The translations under genes were made by a program, and so were the position numbers. Positions 29,976 through 37,963 of a DNA stretch of 64,000 nt are shown here, piece after piece. Below the pieces are notes generated by a model, which was not told where the DNA came from, made no database searches, and saw only the letters and a list, made by a program, of their open reading frames with translations. Each line of letters opens with the position of its first letter. Position 1 is the stretch's first letter. Source of the stretch: Dickeya poaceiphila (GTDB lineage: Bacteria > Pseudomonadota > Gammaproteobacteria > Enterobacterales > Enterobacteriaceae); contig NZ_CP042220.2 of NCBI RefSeq assembly GCF_007858975.2, positions 4,216,001 to 4,280,000 of the forward strand. Direction: 5' to 3'.

Positions 29976-31883
29976 TCAGGCAGGAGATTTGCCGGAGAGC
30001 AGGTTGAGAACATCCTGCACATTTTCCGTTTGAGCCAGCCGTTCTATTATCGACTCGTCATCCAGCGCACTGGTGAGATTGGTGATAACCTGCACATGCT
30101 CGTTATTACGCGCCGCGATACCAATCACCAGACGGGCCACATCATCCTCATCGTCGCCAAAGCGCACCCCTTGCGGATACTGGCAGAACACCACACCGGT
30201 TTTCAGCACCCGGTCCTTGGCTTCAATCGTCCCATGCGGCACGGCAATCGACTCACCCAAATAGGTGGAAGTCAGTTTCTCACGTTCCAGCATCGCATCG
30301 ACATACGCCGGCTCAACATATCCACCTTTTACCAGCTGTTCACCAGCAAAGCGGATAGCCTGTTCTTTATCAGCCGCCTGCAAGTTCAGGAAGATGTTTT
30401 TCTCCGTCAGTTGGAACAGCGTCTGCGGTGCAGCAGCCGGCTCGGCAGCGGACGTTGCCTGGGCTGGTTTAGCGCTGCCAGATTGGGCCGCCTGCAAACG
30501 AGCGACTAAATCGCTGTACAGATGGCTATCGAGGAAGTTGGTCAGCGAAATGTGCTGAGCCTGCGGTGCATGACGCATGGCGCGCTCGGTCAAATCACGG
30601 TGAGTGATCACCAGATCAACGTCTTCCGGCAGGTTGTTGATGGCGCAGTTGGTCACCGAAACGTTCTGCAAACCGGCATCCTGCACCTTCTTGCGCAGCA
30701 CCCCAGCCCCCATGGCGCTGGAACCCATGCCGGCATCACAGGCGACGATGATCTTACGCACGGTACCAAGATCGCCACTCACACCGCCGACAGCCTGACC
30801 TTTGGACGCAGATTTCATCTCCTGCATACGACGGGTCGCCTGTTCCAGTTCATCATCATCTTTCACTTTGCTGCTTTTCAGCAGGATGGACGACACCACA
30901 AAAGAGACGGCAAACGCAGCGGCGATAGCGGTAATATTGGCGAAATACGCGCCTTTTGGCGTCATCGCCAACACCGCCAGAATGGAACCCGGCGAAGCCG
31001 GAGACACCAGACCGCCGTTCAACAGGCCCAGCGTGAACACGCCGGTCATCCCGCCAAGAATCACGGCGATGATCAAACGCGGATTCATCAGCACATACGG
31101 GAAGTAAATTTCATGAATCCCGCCCAGGAAATGAATGATAGCTGCGCCCGGCGCAGACTGTTTGGCATTGCCACGCCCAAACAGCATATACGCCATCAGC
31201 ACGCCCATGCCCGGCCCTGGGTTGGCTTCGATCAGGAAGAAGATCGATTTCCCGGCTTCCGTCGCCTGCTGGATGCCCAGCGGCGAGAAGATGCCGTGGT
31301 TAATCGCGTTATTCAGGAACAGGATCTTCGCCGGTTCAACGAAAATCGACGCCAGCGGCAGCAGATTGTTTTGCACCATCAGATGTACGCCGGCAGCCAG
31401 AAGGCGCGAGAGCGATTCAACCAACGGACCAATCGCCAGGAAAGACAGAATCGCCAGCAACATGCCGATGATCCCGGCAGAGAAGTTGTTGACCAGCATT
31501 TCAAAGCCGCTTTTGATTTTGCCGTCAACCGCAGCATCAAAGCGTTTGATAGCCCAGCCCCCCAACGGACCGGCAATCATCGCGCCGAGGAACATCGGGA
31601 TATCGGAACCGACTACCACCCCCATGGTAGTAATCGCGCCGACCACGCCGCCACGTTCGCCCCCAACCAGACGCCCGCCAGTAAAGCCAATCAGCAACGG
31701 CAACAGATAGGTGATCATCGGGCCGACCAGCTTGGCCAGCGTCGCGTTAGGAATCCATCCGGTAGGAATAAACAGTGCGGTGATAATCCCCCAGGCAATA
31801 AAGGCGCCGATATTCGGCATCACCATATTGCTCAGGAAGCGGCCAAAATTCTGCACCTTGACCTTGGTATCTGGTGAGAGCAT
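29976..31883 (-). CDS. mtlA: PTS mannitol transporter EIICBA
   Basis: A 635-residue inner-membrane enzyme II (637 in E. coli) that imports and phosphorylates mannitol. IIC membrane domain ~1-335 (includes GGIHEIYFPYVLMNPRLI with the substrate-site GxxE), IIB ~375-460 with the phospho-cysteine in IIVACDAGMGSSAMG, IIA ~490-635 with the phospho-histidine in IAVPHGTIEAKD. First gene of mtlADR, with several CRP sites upstream. Confidence 0.98.
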   Translation of the reverse strand: MLSPDTKVKVQNFGRFLSNMVMPNIGAFIAWGIITALFIPTGWIPNATLAKLVGPMITYLLPLLIGFTGGRLVGGERGGVVGAITTMGVVVGSDIPMFLGAMIAGPLGGWAIKRFDAAVDGKIKSGFEMLVNNFSAGIIGMLLAILSFLAIGPLVESLSRLLAAGVHLMVQNNLLPLASIFVEPAKILFLNNAINHGIFSPLGIQQATEAGKSIFFLIEANPGPGMGVLMAYMLFGRGNAKQSAPGAAIIHFLGGIHEIYFPYVLMNPRLIIAVILGGMTGVFTLGLLNGGLVSPASPGSILAVLAMTPKGAYFANITAIAAAFAVSFVVSSILLKSSKVKDDDELEQATRRMQEMKSASKGQAVGGVSGDLGTVRKIIVACDAGMGSSAMGAGVLRKKVQDAGLQNVSVTNCAINNLPEDVDLVITHRDLTERAMRHAPQAQHISLTNFLDSHLYSDLVARLQAAQSGSAKPAQATSAAEPAAAPQTLFQLTEKNIFLNLQAADKEQAIRFAGEQLVKGGYVEPAYVDAMLEREKLTSTYLGESIAVPHGTIEAKDRVLKTGVVFCQYPQGVRFGDDEDDVARLVIGIAARNNEHVQVITNLTSALDDESIIERLAQTENVQDVLNLLSGKSPA

Positions 31884-32136
31884 AGAGATACACCCCTTTG
31901 AAACGCGCGGCAGAAAGCGTTCGCGCGGTAATTATTGATTGTTAGACAGCGTGATGATTTCCGTCGGCATCATGGGGTCGTGTACCGCACTGTGTGCAAC
32001 CGCTATTGCCGCTTACGGCGTTTCACCATCACAACACGGCGTGACGGTGAAAAATCTCAATAGCACGGCCCCAAAAAAATCCTTTATCACAGCGGACTCT
32101 AGCACGTGGTTTTCAGACCGCAACTTGCGACAAAAA

Positions 32137-32152
32137 TGTGATTAAAATCACA
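32137..32152. promoter_or_regulatory. CRP site in the mtlA upstream region
   Basis: TGTGA-TTAAAA-TCACA is a perfect match to the CRP consensus. It lies in the 487-bp gap 31884-32370 upstream of mtlA, where E. coli also has several CRP sites. Confidence 0.88.
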
Positions 32153-32180
32153 TATAACGCCTACAAATCAGCCACAATTA

Positions 32181-32196
32181 GGTGACATGATTCACA
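32181..32196. promoter_or_regulatory. Second CRP-like site upstream of mtlA
   Basis: GGTGA-CATGAT-TCACA has one mismatch from TGTGA-N6-TCACA. Its centre lies 44 bp from that of the first site, close to four helical turns. Confidence 0.75.
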
Positions 32197-32257
32197 AAAA
32201 AATAATAAAAATGGAAAAATGGTCAAAAAAACACCATACGATACAGGAAAAATAGTG

Positions 32258-32271
32258 ATAGTGATCACTAT
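32258..32271. promoter_or_regulatory. Palindrome between CRP sites upstream of mtlA
   Basis: ATAGTGATCACTAT is a perfect 14-bp palindrome between the second and third CRP sites. It could be an operator for another regulator of mannitol uptake; the binding protein is unknown. Confidence 0.5.
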
Positions 32272-32297
32272 TTTAGTGGTTAGGTTTATGCGAAATA

Positions 32298-32313
32298 CGT
32301 GATCAAAATCACA
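32298..32313. promoter_or_regulatory. Third CRP-like site upstream of mtlA
   Basis: CGTGA-TCAAAA-TCACA has one mismatch from the CRP consensus. It is the most distant from mtlA and lies near the end of the convergently placed yiaF gene. Confidence 0.75.
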
Positions 32314-32370
32314 ATATATTTCAGCGTGGACCCGTCTTCATACGAAAACCGGTCCACACCGTAAGCCATG

Positions 32371-33081
32371 TTAATGCGGCAGGAAATTCTGGGATTTGAG
32401 GGTGGTGAACAGTTTTTGCTGCTGGCTGGCAATATCGGTCATCAGGCTGTTGTACTGATCCACCTGCTGCTGGGTGTGAAACTGCACGCCGTTGTTACCA
32501 AATACCACCTGATTGCCCTGAGCCTGCAGATAGTCCCCCACCTGAATGACACTCTGCGCAAACGAGGTGCTGGCCGGCACCACCGTCACCATCGCATTAG
32601 CCGGCAGAGAAACGGCGCGGTTGTAAACCTTGTCATACACCGTCTGCAATTCTTCCGGCTGCTTAAGCGCCCGGCGAGCATTATCCGCCTGCGTTTTGGC
32701 ATTCTGCACCTGCGGACTCAACATGGTAAGACCACCAAGCGCCTGACGCAGGTTATCGCGTTGCGTCATGTAATCCTGCGGTACGCGAATATGGGACACC
32801 ACATCCAGTACCGGTGTCAGGCTGCCTGCCAGTGCCTGATCCAACTGCTGGTTGAAACTGGTCATCACCGCGTAGTCCTGGGTAAAACGCCCGAAACTCT
32901 GCTTCTGCTGTTCGGACAACGTCGGCAACTGGCGCCCTTCCTGCTGTGAAATTCCCTGCAGGAAAGTGATGAACGCCTGACGTGCATCCTTATCCTTGTC
33001 GCCACAGGCCGACAGTTGCAATGCCACAACCAACATAACCACTGGCAGCAGCCAGCGCGAACGGTAATCCGCCAACATCAT
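32371..33081 (-). CDS. yiaF: DUF3053 lipoprotein YiaF
   Basis: A 236-residue predicted lipoprotein: signal peptide with lipobox LSAC (Cys ~26), then acidic GDKDKDARQAFITFLQ. It matches E. coli YiaF throughout (RVPQDYMTQRDNLR, ALKQPEELQTVYDK, VGDYLQAQGNQVVFGNNGVQF). Asp follows the lipid cysteine only after a Gly, so outer-membrane sorting is more likely. Function unknown. AGGAG precedes two adjacent ATGs. Convergent with the mtlA promoter region. Confidence 0.92.
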   Translation of the reverse strand: MMLADYRSRWLLPVVMLVVALQLSACGDKDKDARQAFITFLQGISQQEGRQLPTLSEQQKQSFGRFTQDYAVMTSFNQQLDQALAGSLTPVLDVVSHIRVPQDYMTQRDNLRQALGGLTMLSPQVQNAKTQADNARRALKQPEELQTVYDKVYNRAVSLPANAMVTVVPASTSFAQSVIQVGDYLQAQGNQVVFGNNGVQFHTQQQVDQYNSLMTDIASQQQKLFTTLKSQNFLPH

Positions 33082-33399
33082 TACTACTCCTGTTTATTTT
33101 CACTACCGTGACCCGGCGGCCTTCTTTAAACCACCAACGAGCCATCACCCGACGAGTCATATCGCCCTAAGCGTAACCGAACCTGCCGCCGCGTGGCACA
33201 GGCTGCGCCTGTTTTTTTCATCCCGCCGCCGGTTCATCAATCAAGAATCACTATTCTACGCCGGATTGGTGCTGTATGCCGTATGGTTCTCTATGCCGTA
33301 TCGTACTTATGCCGTAAGCGACTACGCTCCCACAGAATCTCGATTTTGTTATCGCAATGCGCACCAGGTTGCACACCATCCCGCACACAACCATCATCT

Positions 33400-33416
33400 T
33401 GCACAAAAATAGTGCA
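33400..33416. promoter_or_regulatory. NtrC-type enhancer site
   Basis: TGCAC-AAAAATA-GTGCA fits the NtrC pattern TGCAC-N7-GTGCA exactly in both half-sites. It lies about 150 bp upstream of the sigma-54 promoter, a normal enhancer distance. A further half-site-rich stretch (GCACCAGGTTGCAC, 33361-33374) lies just upstream and may be a second, weaker site. Confidence 0.75.
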
Positions 33417-33559
33417 ATCCGGCAATGCATACCGGACATACAACATCCCACATTCCCCCTTTGGTCTGCTTTCTGGATTCAAAGCGGAAATTTTTAGTCA
33501 ATTGAAAGATAAATAAAAATAAAACCATTACCCCCGGATTCCCATGTTGCCACACAAGC

Positions 33560-33575
33560 TGGCAAGCATTTTGCT
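33560..33575 (+). promoter_or_regulatory. Sigma-54 promoter of the guanidine operon
   Basis: TGGCA-AGCATT-TTGCT matches TGGCAC-N5-TTGCA, with the invariant GG (33561-2) and GC (33573-4) exactly ten bases apart. The predicted start near 33586 lies just before the riboswitch. With the NtrC site it indicates induction under nitrogen limitation. The rest of 33082-33559 has no convincing gene. Confidence 0.8.
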
Positions 33576-33636
33576 TTGTAGCACGGGCAGCAGGAGCGAT
33601 AGCGGGCAACCGGTGTCGCCAGACAATTTGGAAATG

Positions 33637-33725
33637 GGTGACTAGGGTTCCGGCTTTGACTGCGCAGGTCCGAGAGTCACCGACCGCCCTCTGGCGGTTA
33701 CACGGCGGGAAAAAAGCCCGGGAGG
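33637..33725 (+). ncRNA. Guanidine-I (ykkC) riboswitch
   Basis: The conserved ykkC elements appear in order. P1 is GGTGACT (33637) pairing with AGTCACC (33675); then CTAGGGTTCCGG, AGGTCCGAGAG, the P3 hairpin ACCGCC-CTCT-GGCGGT (33683-33698), then ACACGGCGGGAAAAAAGCCCGGGAGGA. This class binds guanidinium, and I recall a D. dadantii example being crystallised. Downstream, GGGAGG can pair with CCCTCC around 33750 over an inner GCGAG/CTCGC hairpin, which may be the switch platform, although no strong T-run follows. It leads a carboxylase/transporter operon, as expected for the class. Confidence 0.93.
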
Positions 33726-33797
33726 ATACAGCGAGATAGATGCTCGCCGCCCTCCTGCTGGTTTAATCATTGCGCCCAACGTCAGAGGACATTCACC

Positions 33798-34853
33798 ATG
33801 AAAACAATTCAACGATTACTGCTTGTTTGCGCCCTGGCGCTGTGCAGCGTCGGCGTGCAGGCCGCCGATAAATCTGCCTTCAAACTCTGCTGGTCTATTT
33901 ACGCCGGCTGGATGCCCTGGGACTACGCCCAGCAGCACGGCATCATTAAAAAATGGGCCGACAAGTACGGCATCGACATCCAGTTTGTACAGGTCAACGA
34001 CTACATCGAATCCGTTAACCAGTACACCTCCGGCGGCTTTGACGGCTGCGCCATGACCAACATGGATGCCCTGACCATTCCAGCCGCCGGCGGTGTGGAC
34101 AGCACCGCGCTTATTGTTGGCGACTACTCAAACGGCAATGACGGCATTCTGATCAAAGACACCAACAGCCTGGCTGCCCTCAAGGGCAAACCGATTAATC
34201 TGGTGCAGTTGTCGGTTTCTCACTACCTGCTGGCGCGGGCGCTGGAAAAGAACGGCATGAGCGAAAAAGACATCAAGGTAGTGAATACCGCCGATGCCGA
34301 TTTAGTCGCCGCGTTCGGTACGCCTGACGTGCAGGCTATCGTCACCTGGAACCCGCTGCTGGCGGAAGCCAAAAAACAGCCGGGCAGCCAACTAGCGTTT
34401 TCTTCCGCGCAAATCCCCGGCGAAATCCTCGATTTGCTGGTGGTCAACACCGCCACACTGAAACAACACCCCGAACTGGGTAAAGCGCTGACCGGCGCCT
34501 GGTATGAAACCCTGCAAACCATGTCTGGCGATAGCGCTGCCGCACGTCAGGCACGCACCTTCATGGGGCAAGCCGCCGGTACCGATCTGGCCGGGTTTGA
34601 CGCGCAACTGGCCGCCACCCACCTGTTTGCCACCCCGAAACAGGCGCTGGAATTCGTCCAGAACGCGCAGTTGAAAACCACCATGCAGTCCGTGGCGGAG
34701 TTCTCCTTCCGTCATGGCTTGCTGGGCGAAGGTGCGCCGGGCGCTGACGTGGTGGGTGTCGCCACCCCGGCGGGCCTGTGGGGCAACACCGGCAATGTCA
34801 AACTGCGTTTCAGCGACGAGTTCCTGAAACTGGCCGCCGACAACAAGCTGTAA
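33798..34853 (+). CDS. ABC transporter substrate-binding protein, probably for guanidine
   Basis: A 351-residue exported protein: signal peptide MKTIQRLLLVCALALCSVGVQA, mature AADKSAFKLCWSIYAGWMPWDY. NMT1/TauA-like binding fold (VNQYTSGGFDGCAMTNMDAL, QLSVSHYLLARALEKNGM). This type sits next to urea-carboxylase-family genes in many proteobacteria and is often labelled a urea transporter. Under a guanidine riboswitch, guanidine is the more likely ligand (inference). Gap to the permease gene is 15 bp. Confidence 0.88.
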   Translation: MKTIQRLLLVCALALCSVGVQAADKSAFKLCWSIYAGWMPWDYAQQHGIIKKWADKYGIDIQFVQVNDYIESVNQYTSGGFDGCAMTNMDALTIPAAGGVDSTALIVGDYSNGNDGILIKDTNSLAALKGKPINLVQLSVSHYLLARALEKNGMSEKDIKVVNTADADLVAAFGTPDVQAIVTWNPLLAEAKKQPGSQLAFSSAQIPGEILDLLVVNTATLKQHPELGKALTGAWYETLQTMSGDSAAARQARTFMGQAAGTDLAGFDAQLAATHLFATPKQALEFVQNAQLKTTMQSVAEFSFRHGLLGEGAPGADVVGVATPAGLWGNTGNVKLRFSDEFLKLAADNKL

Positions 34854-34868
34854 TCAGGAGAACGCCGG

Positions 34869-35681
34869 ATGCGCAAATTGATCAACTACCAGCCGTTGCC
34901 GCTGACACGCGGAATGATGGGGTTTCTGCCGCTACTGGCGCTGTTGCTGGTCTACCTGATGGCATCCGACGCCCGGCTGGCGGTGAATGCCGCCGACAAG
35001 CTGTTGCCGGGGCTGAGCGCGATGGCGCAAGCCATGCACCGCATGGCGTTTGAACCCAACGAGCGCACTGGCGAATACCTGTTGTGGGTCGATACCGCCG
35101 CCAGCCTGCTGCGGTTGTTGACCGGCGTAGGCTTAAGCGCCGTGCTGGCGCTGGTATTCGGCCTGCTGTGCGGCGCACTGCCAGCGGTACGGGCCACCTT
35201 GTCGCCACTAATCACCTTGTTTGCGCTGATCCCGCCGCTGGCGGTGCTGCCGATCCTGTTCATCGTTTTCGGGCTGGGTGAAGCATCGAAAGTGGTGCTG
35301 ATCATGGTGGGTATCACGCCGTTTATCGTGCGGGACCTGCAACTCTACATCCAGAGCCTGCCGCAGGAGCAACTGGTGAAAGCGCAAACCCTTGGCGGCC
35401 ACAGCGGCCAAATCCTGTGGCGGGTGATCCTGCCGCAACTGATGCCGCGTTTGCTGGACGCGGTGCGCCTGTCGCTCTGCTCCGCCTGGCTGTTTCTGAT
35501 CGCCGCCGAAGCGATTGCCGCCACCGAAGGGCTGGGTTACCGCATCTTCCTGATGCGCCGCTATCTGGCGATGGACGTCATTTTGCCCTACGTCGCCTGG
35601 ATAACCGTGCTGGCGTTCCTGCTCGATGTGCTGCTGCGGGTCATCAGCCGTCGCAGCTGGCCCTGGTATTACTCGAAATAA
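34869..35681 (+). CDS. ABC transporter permease
   Basis: A 270-residue inner-membrane protein of the TauC/SsuC (BPD_transp_1) family with about six spans. The EAA loop reads EQLVKAQTLGGHSGQILWRVILPQLMP at ~160-187. It pairs with the neighbouring binding protein and ATPase, with GGAG upstream of the ATG. Confidence 0.9.
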   Translation: MRKLINYQPLPLTRGMMGFLPLLALLLVYLMASDARLAVNAADKLLPGLSAMAQAMHRMAFEPNERTGEYLLWVDTAASLLRLLTGVGLSAVLALVFGLLCGALPAVRATLSPLITLFALIPPLAVLPILFIVFGLGEASKVVLIMVGITPFIVRDLQLYIQSLPQEQLVKAQTLGGHSGQILWRVILPQLMPRLLDAVRLSLCSAWLFLIAAEAIAATEGLGYRIFLMRRYLAMDVILPYVAWITVLAFLLDVLLRVISRRSWPWYYSK

Positions 35682-35708
35682 GCCGTTGACCAGAACGCAG
35701 GAGAACCT

Positions 35709-36488
35709 ATGTCGTTATTAACACTAAAAAATCTCAAAAAAGAGTACGACGGTCAGGTGGTGCTGGAACGGCTCAACATCTCCGTTGAGGAGGGCGAATT
35801 CGTTTCCATTGTCGGTGCCTCCGGCTGTGGCAAAACCACGTTTCTCAAGATGCTGCTCGGCACCGAAAGCCCCAGCAGCGGCCAGTTGCTGCTAGACGGC
35901 GCGCCGATACCGCAAGAGCCGGACCAACACCGTGGCGTGGTATTCCAGCGCTACTCGGTTTTCCCTCATCTTCGCGTGCTGGAAAACGTGATGATTGGCG
36001 CGGAGTTCGCCGAGGCTCGCTGGCTGGGTCGGGTATGGGGCAAGCGCCGTCGGGCGATTCATGATGAGGCAATGGCGATGCTGCGTCAGGTCGGGCTGGA
36101 GCAATCCGCCCGGAAATATCCGCATCAGTTGTCCGGCGGTATGCAACAACGGCTGGCATTAGCACAGGCGTTGATCAAACGACCACGCATTCTGCTGCTG
36201 GATGAACCGTTCGGCGCGCTCGACCCCGGCATCCGTGCCGAAATGCATCAGTTGATCAGCCGGTTATGGCAGGAGCACCGCCTGACTATTTTCATGATCA
36301 CCCATGACCTTAAAGAAGGCTTTTCGCTCGGATCGCGCCTGTGGGTGTTCGACAAGCTCCGTCATGACCCGCAAGCGCCGGACGCATTTGGCGCCAGCAT
36401 CACCTATGACCTCCCGCTGGAACGTGCGCCTGCCGGCGTGCGGGACTCAGTGGGAGAACTGATTGACAGGCGGCAGCACGTCGCCTGA
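35709..36488 (+). CDS. ABC transporter ATP-binding protein
   Basis: A 259-residue TauB/SsuB-type ATPase: Walker A GASGCGKTT (~36-44), signature LSGGMQQRLALAQAL, Walker B ILLLDEPFGALD, H-loop ITHDL. It energises import with the two genes upstream; AGGAG precedes the ATG. Confidence 0.92.
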   Translation: MSLLTLKNLKKEYDGQVVLERLNISVEEGEFVSIVGASGCGKTTFLKMLLGTESPSSGQLLLDGAPIPQEPDQHRGVVFQRYSVFPHLRVLENVMIGAEFAEARWLGRVWGKRRRAIHDEAMAMLRQVGLEQSARKYPHQLSGGMQQRLALAQALIKRPRILLLDEPFGALDPGIRAEMHQLISRLWQEHRLTIFMITHDLKEGFSLGSRLWVFDKLRHDPQAPDAFGASITYDLPLERAPAGVRDSVGELIDRRQHVA

Positions 36489-36505
36489 CCAGGAGGAATC
36501 ACACC

Positions 36506-37225
36506 ATGAATGATCATTATCAGACTGAGCTGCCCGCCGGGTCGCACTGGTCGCTGCTGATGCGCCGCGGCACCGCGCTGCGCCTGACCGACGTCGAAGG
36601 CGGCGCCAACGTAGGGATGTTGTTCTACAACCCGGAAAATCCGCTGGAGCGTTACAACGCGCCGGATACGCTCAAATGCCAGCACACATTTCGCCTGACG
36701 GCAGGACACTGCCTGTATTCGGATATGGGGCGCATTTTCTGCGGCATCGAAACCGATAGCTTTGGCTGGCACGACACCGTGTGCGGCACCGCCAATGCCC
36801 AGCAGGTGGCGCGTCAGTTCGGTGAACTGAACTACCAGCAGGCCCGCAACGACCGTCATCAAAACGGTTACGACAGCTTTCTGGTGGAACTGGCGAAATA
36901 TGGCCTCGGCAAGCGCGATATGGCCGCCTGCGTCAACTTTTTCGCTCATGTCGGCAGCGATGACAACGGTAACCTGCGGCTTGAGCAACAAGGTAAAGCC
37001 GGTGCCAGCGTCACGCTGCGCTTCGCCATGGATACGCTGGTTATTCTGCACACCTGTCCGCACCCGCTCAGCACCGCTGCCGACTATCCGCGTCATCCGG
37101 TGCTGCTGACGTTGGATCATCAGCGCGCGCCGCTACCGGAGATCTGTCTGGAACGCCCGGAAAACCGGCGTGGACTGCGCAATAACGCGCTTTACTATCT
37201 GGCTGAACAACCACAAGGAGTCTGA
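36506..37225 (+). CDS. DUF1989 protein, urea carboxylase-associated protein 2 type (carboxyguanidine deiminase subunit)
   Basis: A 239-residue DUF1989 protein. Motifs: [18 protein letters not shown] near the N-terminus, [24 protein letters not shown] in the middle, and [14 protein letters not shown] with a probable metal-site Cys/His. DUF1989 pairs beside guanidine carboxylase have been shown to form carboxyguanidine deiminase, which turns carboxyguanidine into allophanate and ammonia. Two bases separate it from its partner gene, so the two are translated together. Substrate is inferred from context. Confidence 0.85.
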   Translation: MNDHYQTELPAGSHWSLLMRRGTALRLTDVEGGANVGMLFYNPENPLERYNAPDTLKCQHTFRLTAGHCLYSDMGRIFCGIETDSFGWHDTVCGTANAQQVARQFGELNYQQARNDRHQNGYDSFLVELAKYGLGKRDMAACVNFFAHVGSDDNGNLRLEQQGKAGASVTLRFAMDTLVILHTCPHPLSTAADYPRHPVLLTLDHQRAPLPEICLERPENRRGLRNNALYYLAEQPQGV

Positions 37226-37227
37226 GT

Positions 37228-37863
37228 ATGATCCAGACCAGTCAACGCGACCCCGCCACGGCGGTTTACCGCGCCACCGTTCCGGCTGGCGACTACTGGC
37301 TACACCGAATCGACGCTGGCCAAACGCTGCGTATCACCGACCTCGAAGGCAATCAGGCCGCTGATACTCTGTTCTACAACGCCGACGATACCGCCGAGCG
37401 CTACAGCATGACCGATACCCTGCGCGGTCAGCGCAATGTCTTTCTCACCACCGGCAGCGTGCTACGCTCCAATGAAGACCGCCCGATGCTGGAAATCGTA
37501 GCGGATACCTGTGGCCGTCACGACACCCTCGGCGGTGCCTGCGCGACCGAGAGCAACACGGTGCGTTACGATCTGGAAAAACGCCATATGCACGCCTGCC
37601 GCGACAGTTGGATGCTGGCGGTGGCGCAACACCCGGAATACCACCTGACCAAACGCGACATCACCCACAACATCAACTTTTTTATGAACGTGCCGGTGAC
37701 GCAGGACGGTGGGCTGACCTTTGCCGATGGTATCTCCGCGCCGGGAAAATACGTGGAAATGGTAGCGAAAATGAACGTGCTGGTGCTGATCTCCAACTGC
37801 CCGCAACTCAACAACCCCTGTAACGGTTACAACCCCACGCCGATCGACATCGCCGTCTGGTAA
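37228..37863 (+). CDS. DUF1989 protein, urea carboxylase-associated protein 1 type (carboxyguanidine deiminase subunit)
   Basis: A 211-residue paralogue of the upstream gene with the same landmarks: [65 protein letters not shown], and the Cys-rich end [20 protein letters not shown]. The two together most likely make a heteromeric deiminase acting on the product of the downstream carboxylase. A 100-bp gap precedes the carboxylase gene. Confidence 0.85.
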   Translation: MIQTSQRDPATAVYRATVPAGDYWLHRIDAGQTLRITDLEGNQAADTLFYNADDTAERYSMTDTLRGQRNVFLTTGSVLRSNEDRPMLEIVADTCGRHDTLGGACATESNTVRYDLEKRHMHACRDSWMLAVAQHPEYHLTKRDITHNINFFMNVPVTQDGGLTFADGISAPGKYVEMVAKMNVLVLISNCPQLNNPCNGYNPTPIDIAVW

Positions 37864-37963
37864 ACACGGCGAGACGACACACATCGGGAATAGCGACGCG
37901 CGGGACGACCCGCAACACGCGTCCAGAACAGCGCAGGACGACCTGCCCGTAAGAGACTCGGTC

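Noticed and set aside
33191..33215. Alternative sigma-54 promoter (TGGCACAGGCTGCGC)
   Set aside because: The -24-like part is good, but the -12 element is at the wrong spacing (one base short); the 33560 site has exact spacing.
33193..33516. 107-codon frame upstream of the guanidine operon
   Set aside because: Overlaps the NtrC site, has odd composition, and no homologue or ribosome binding site is evident.
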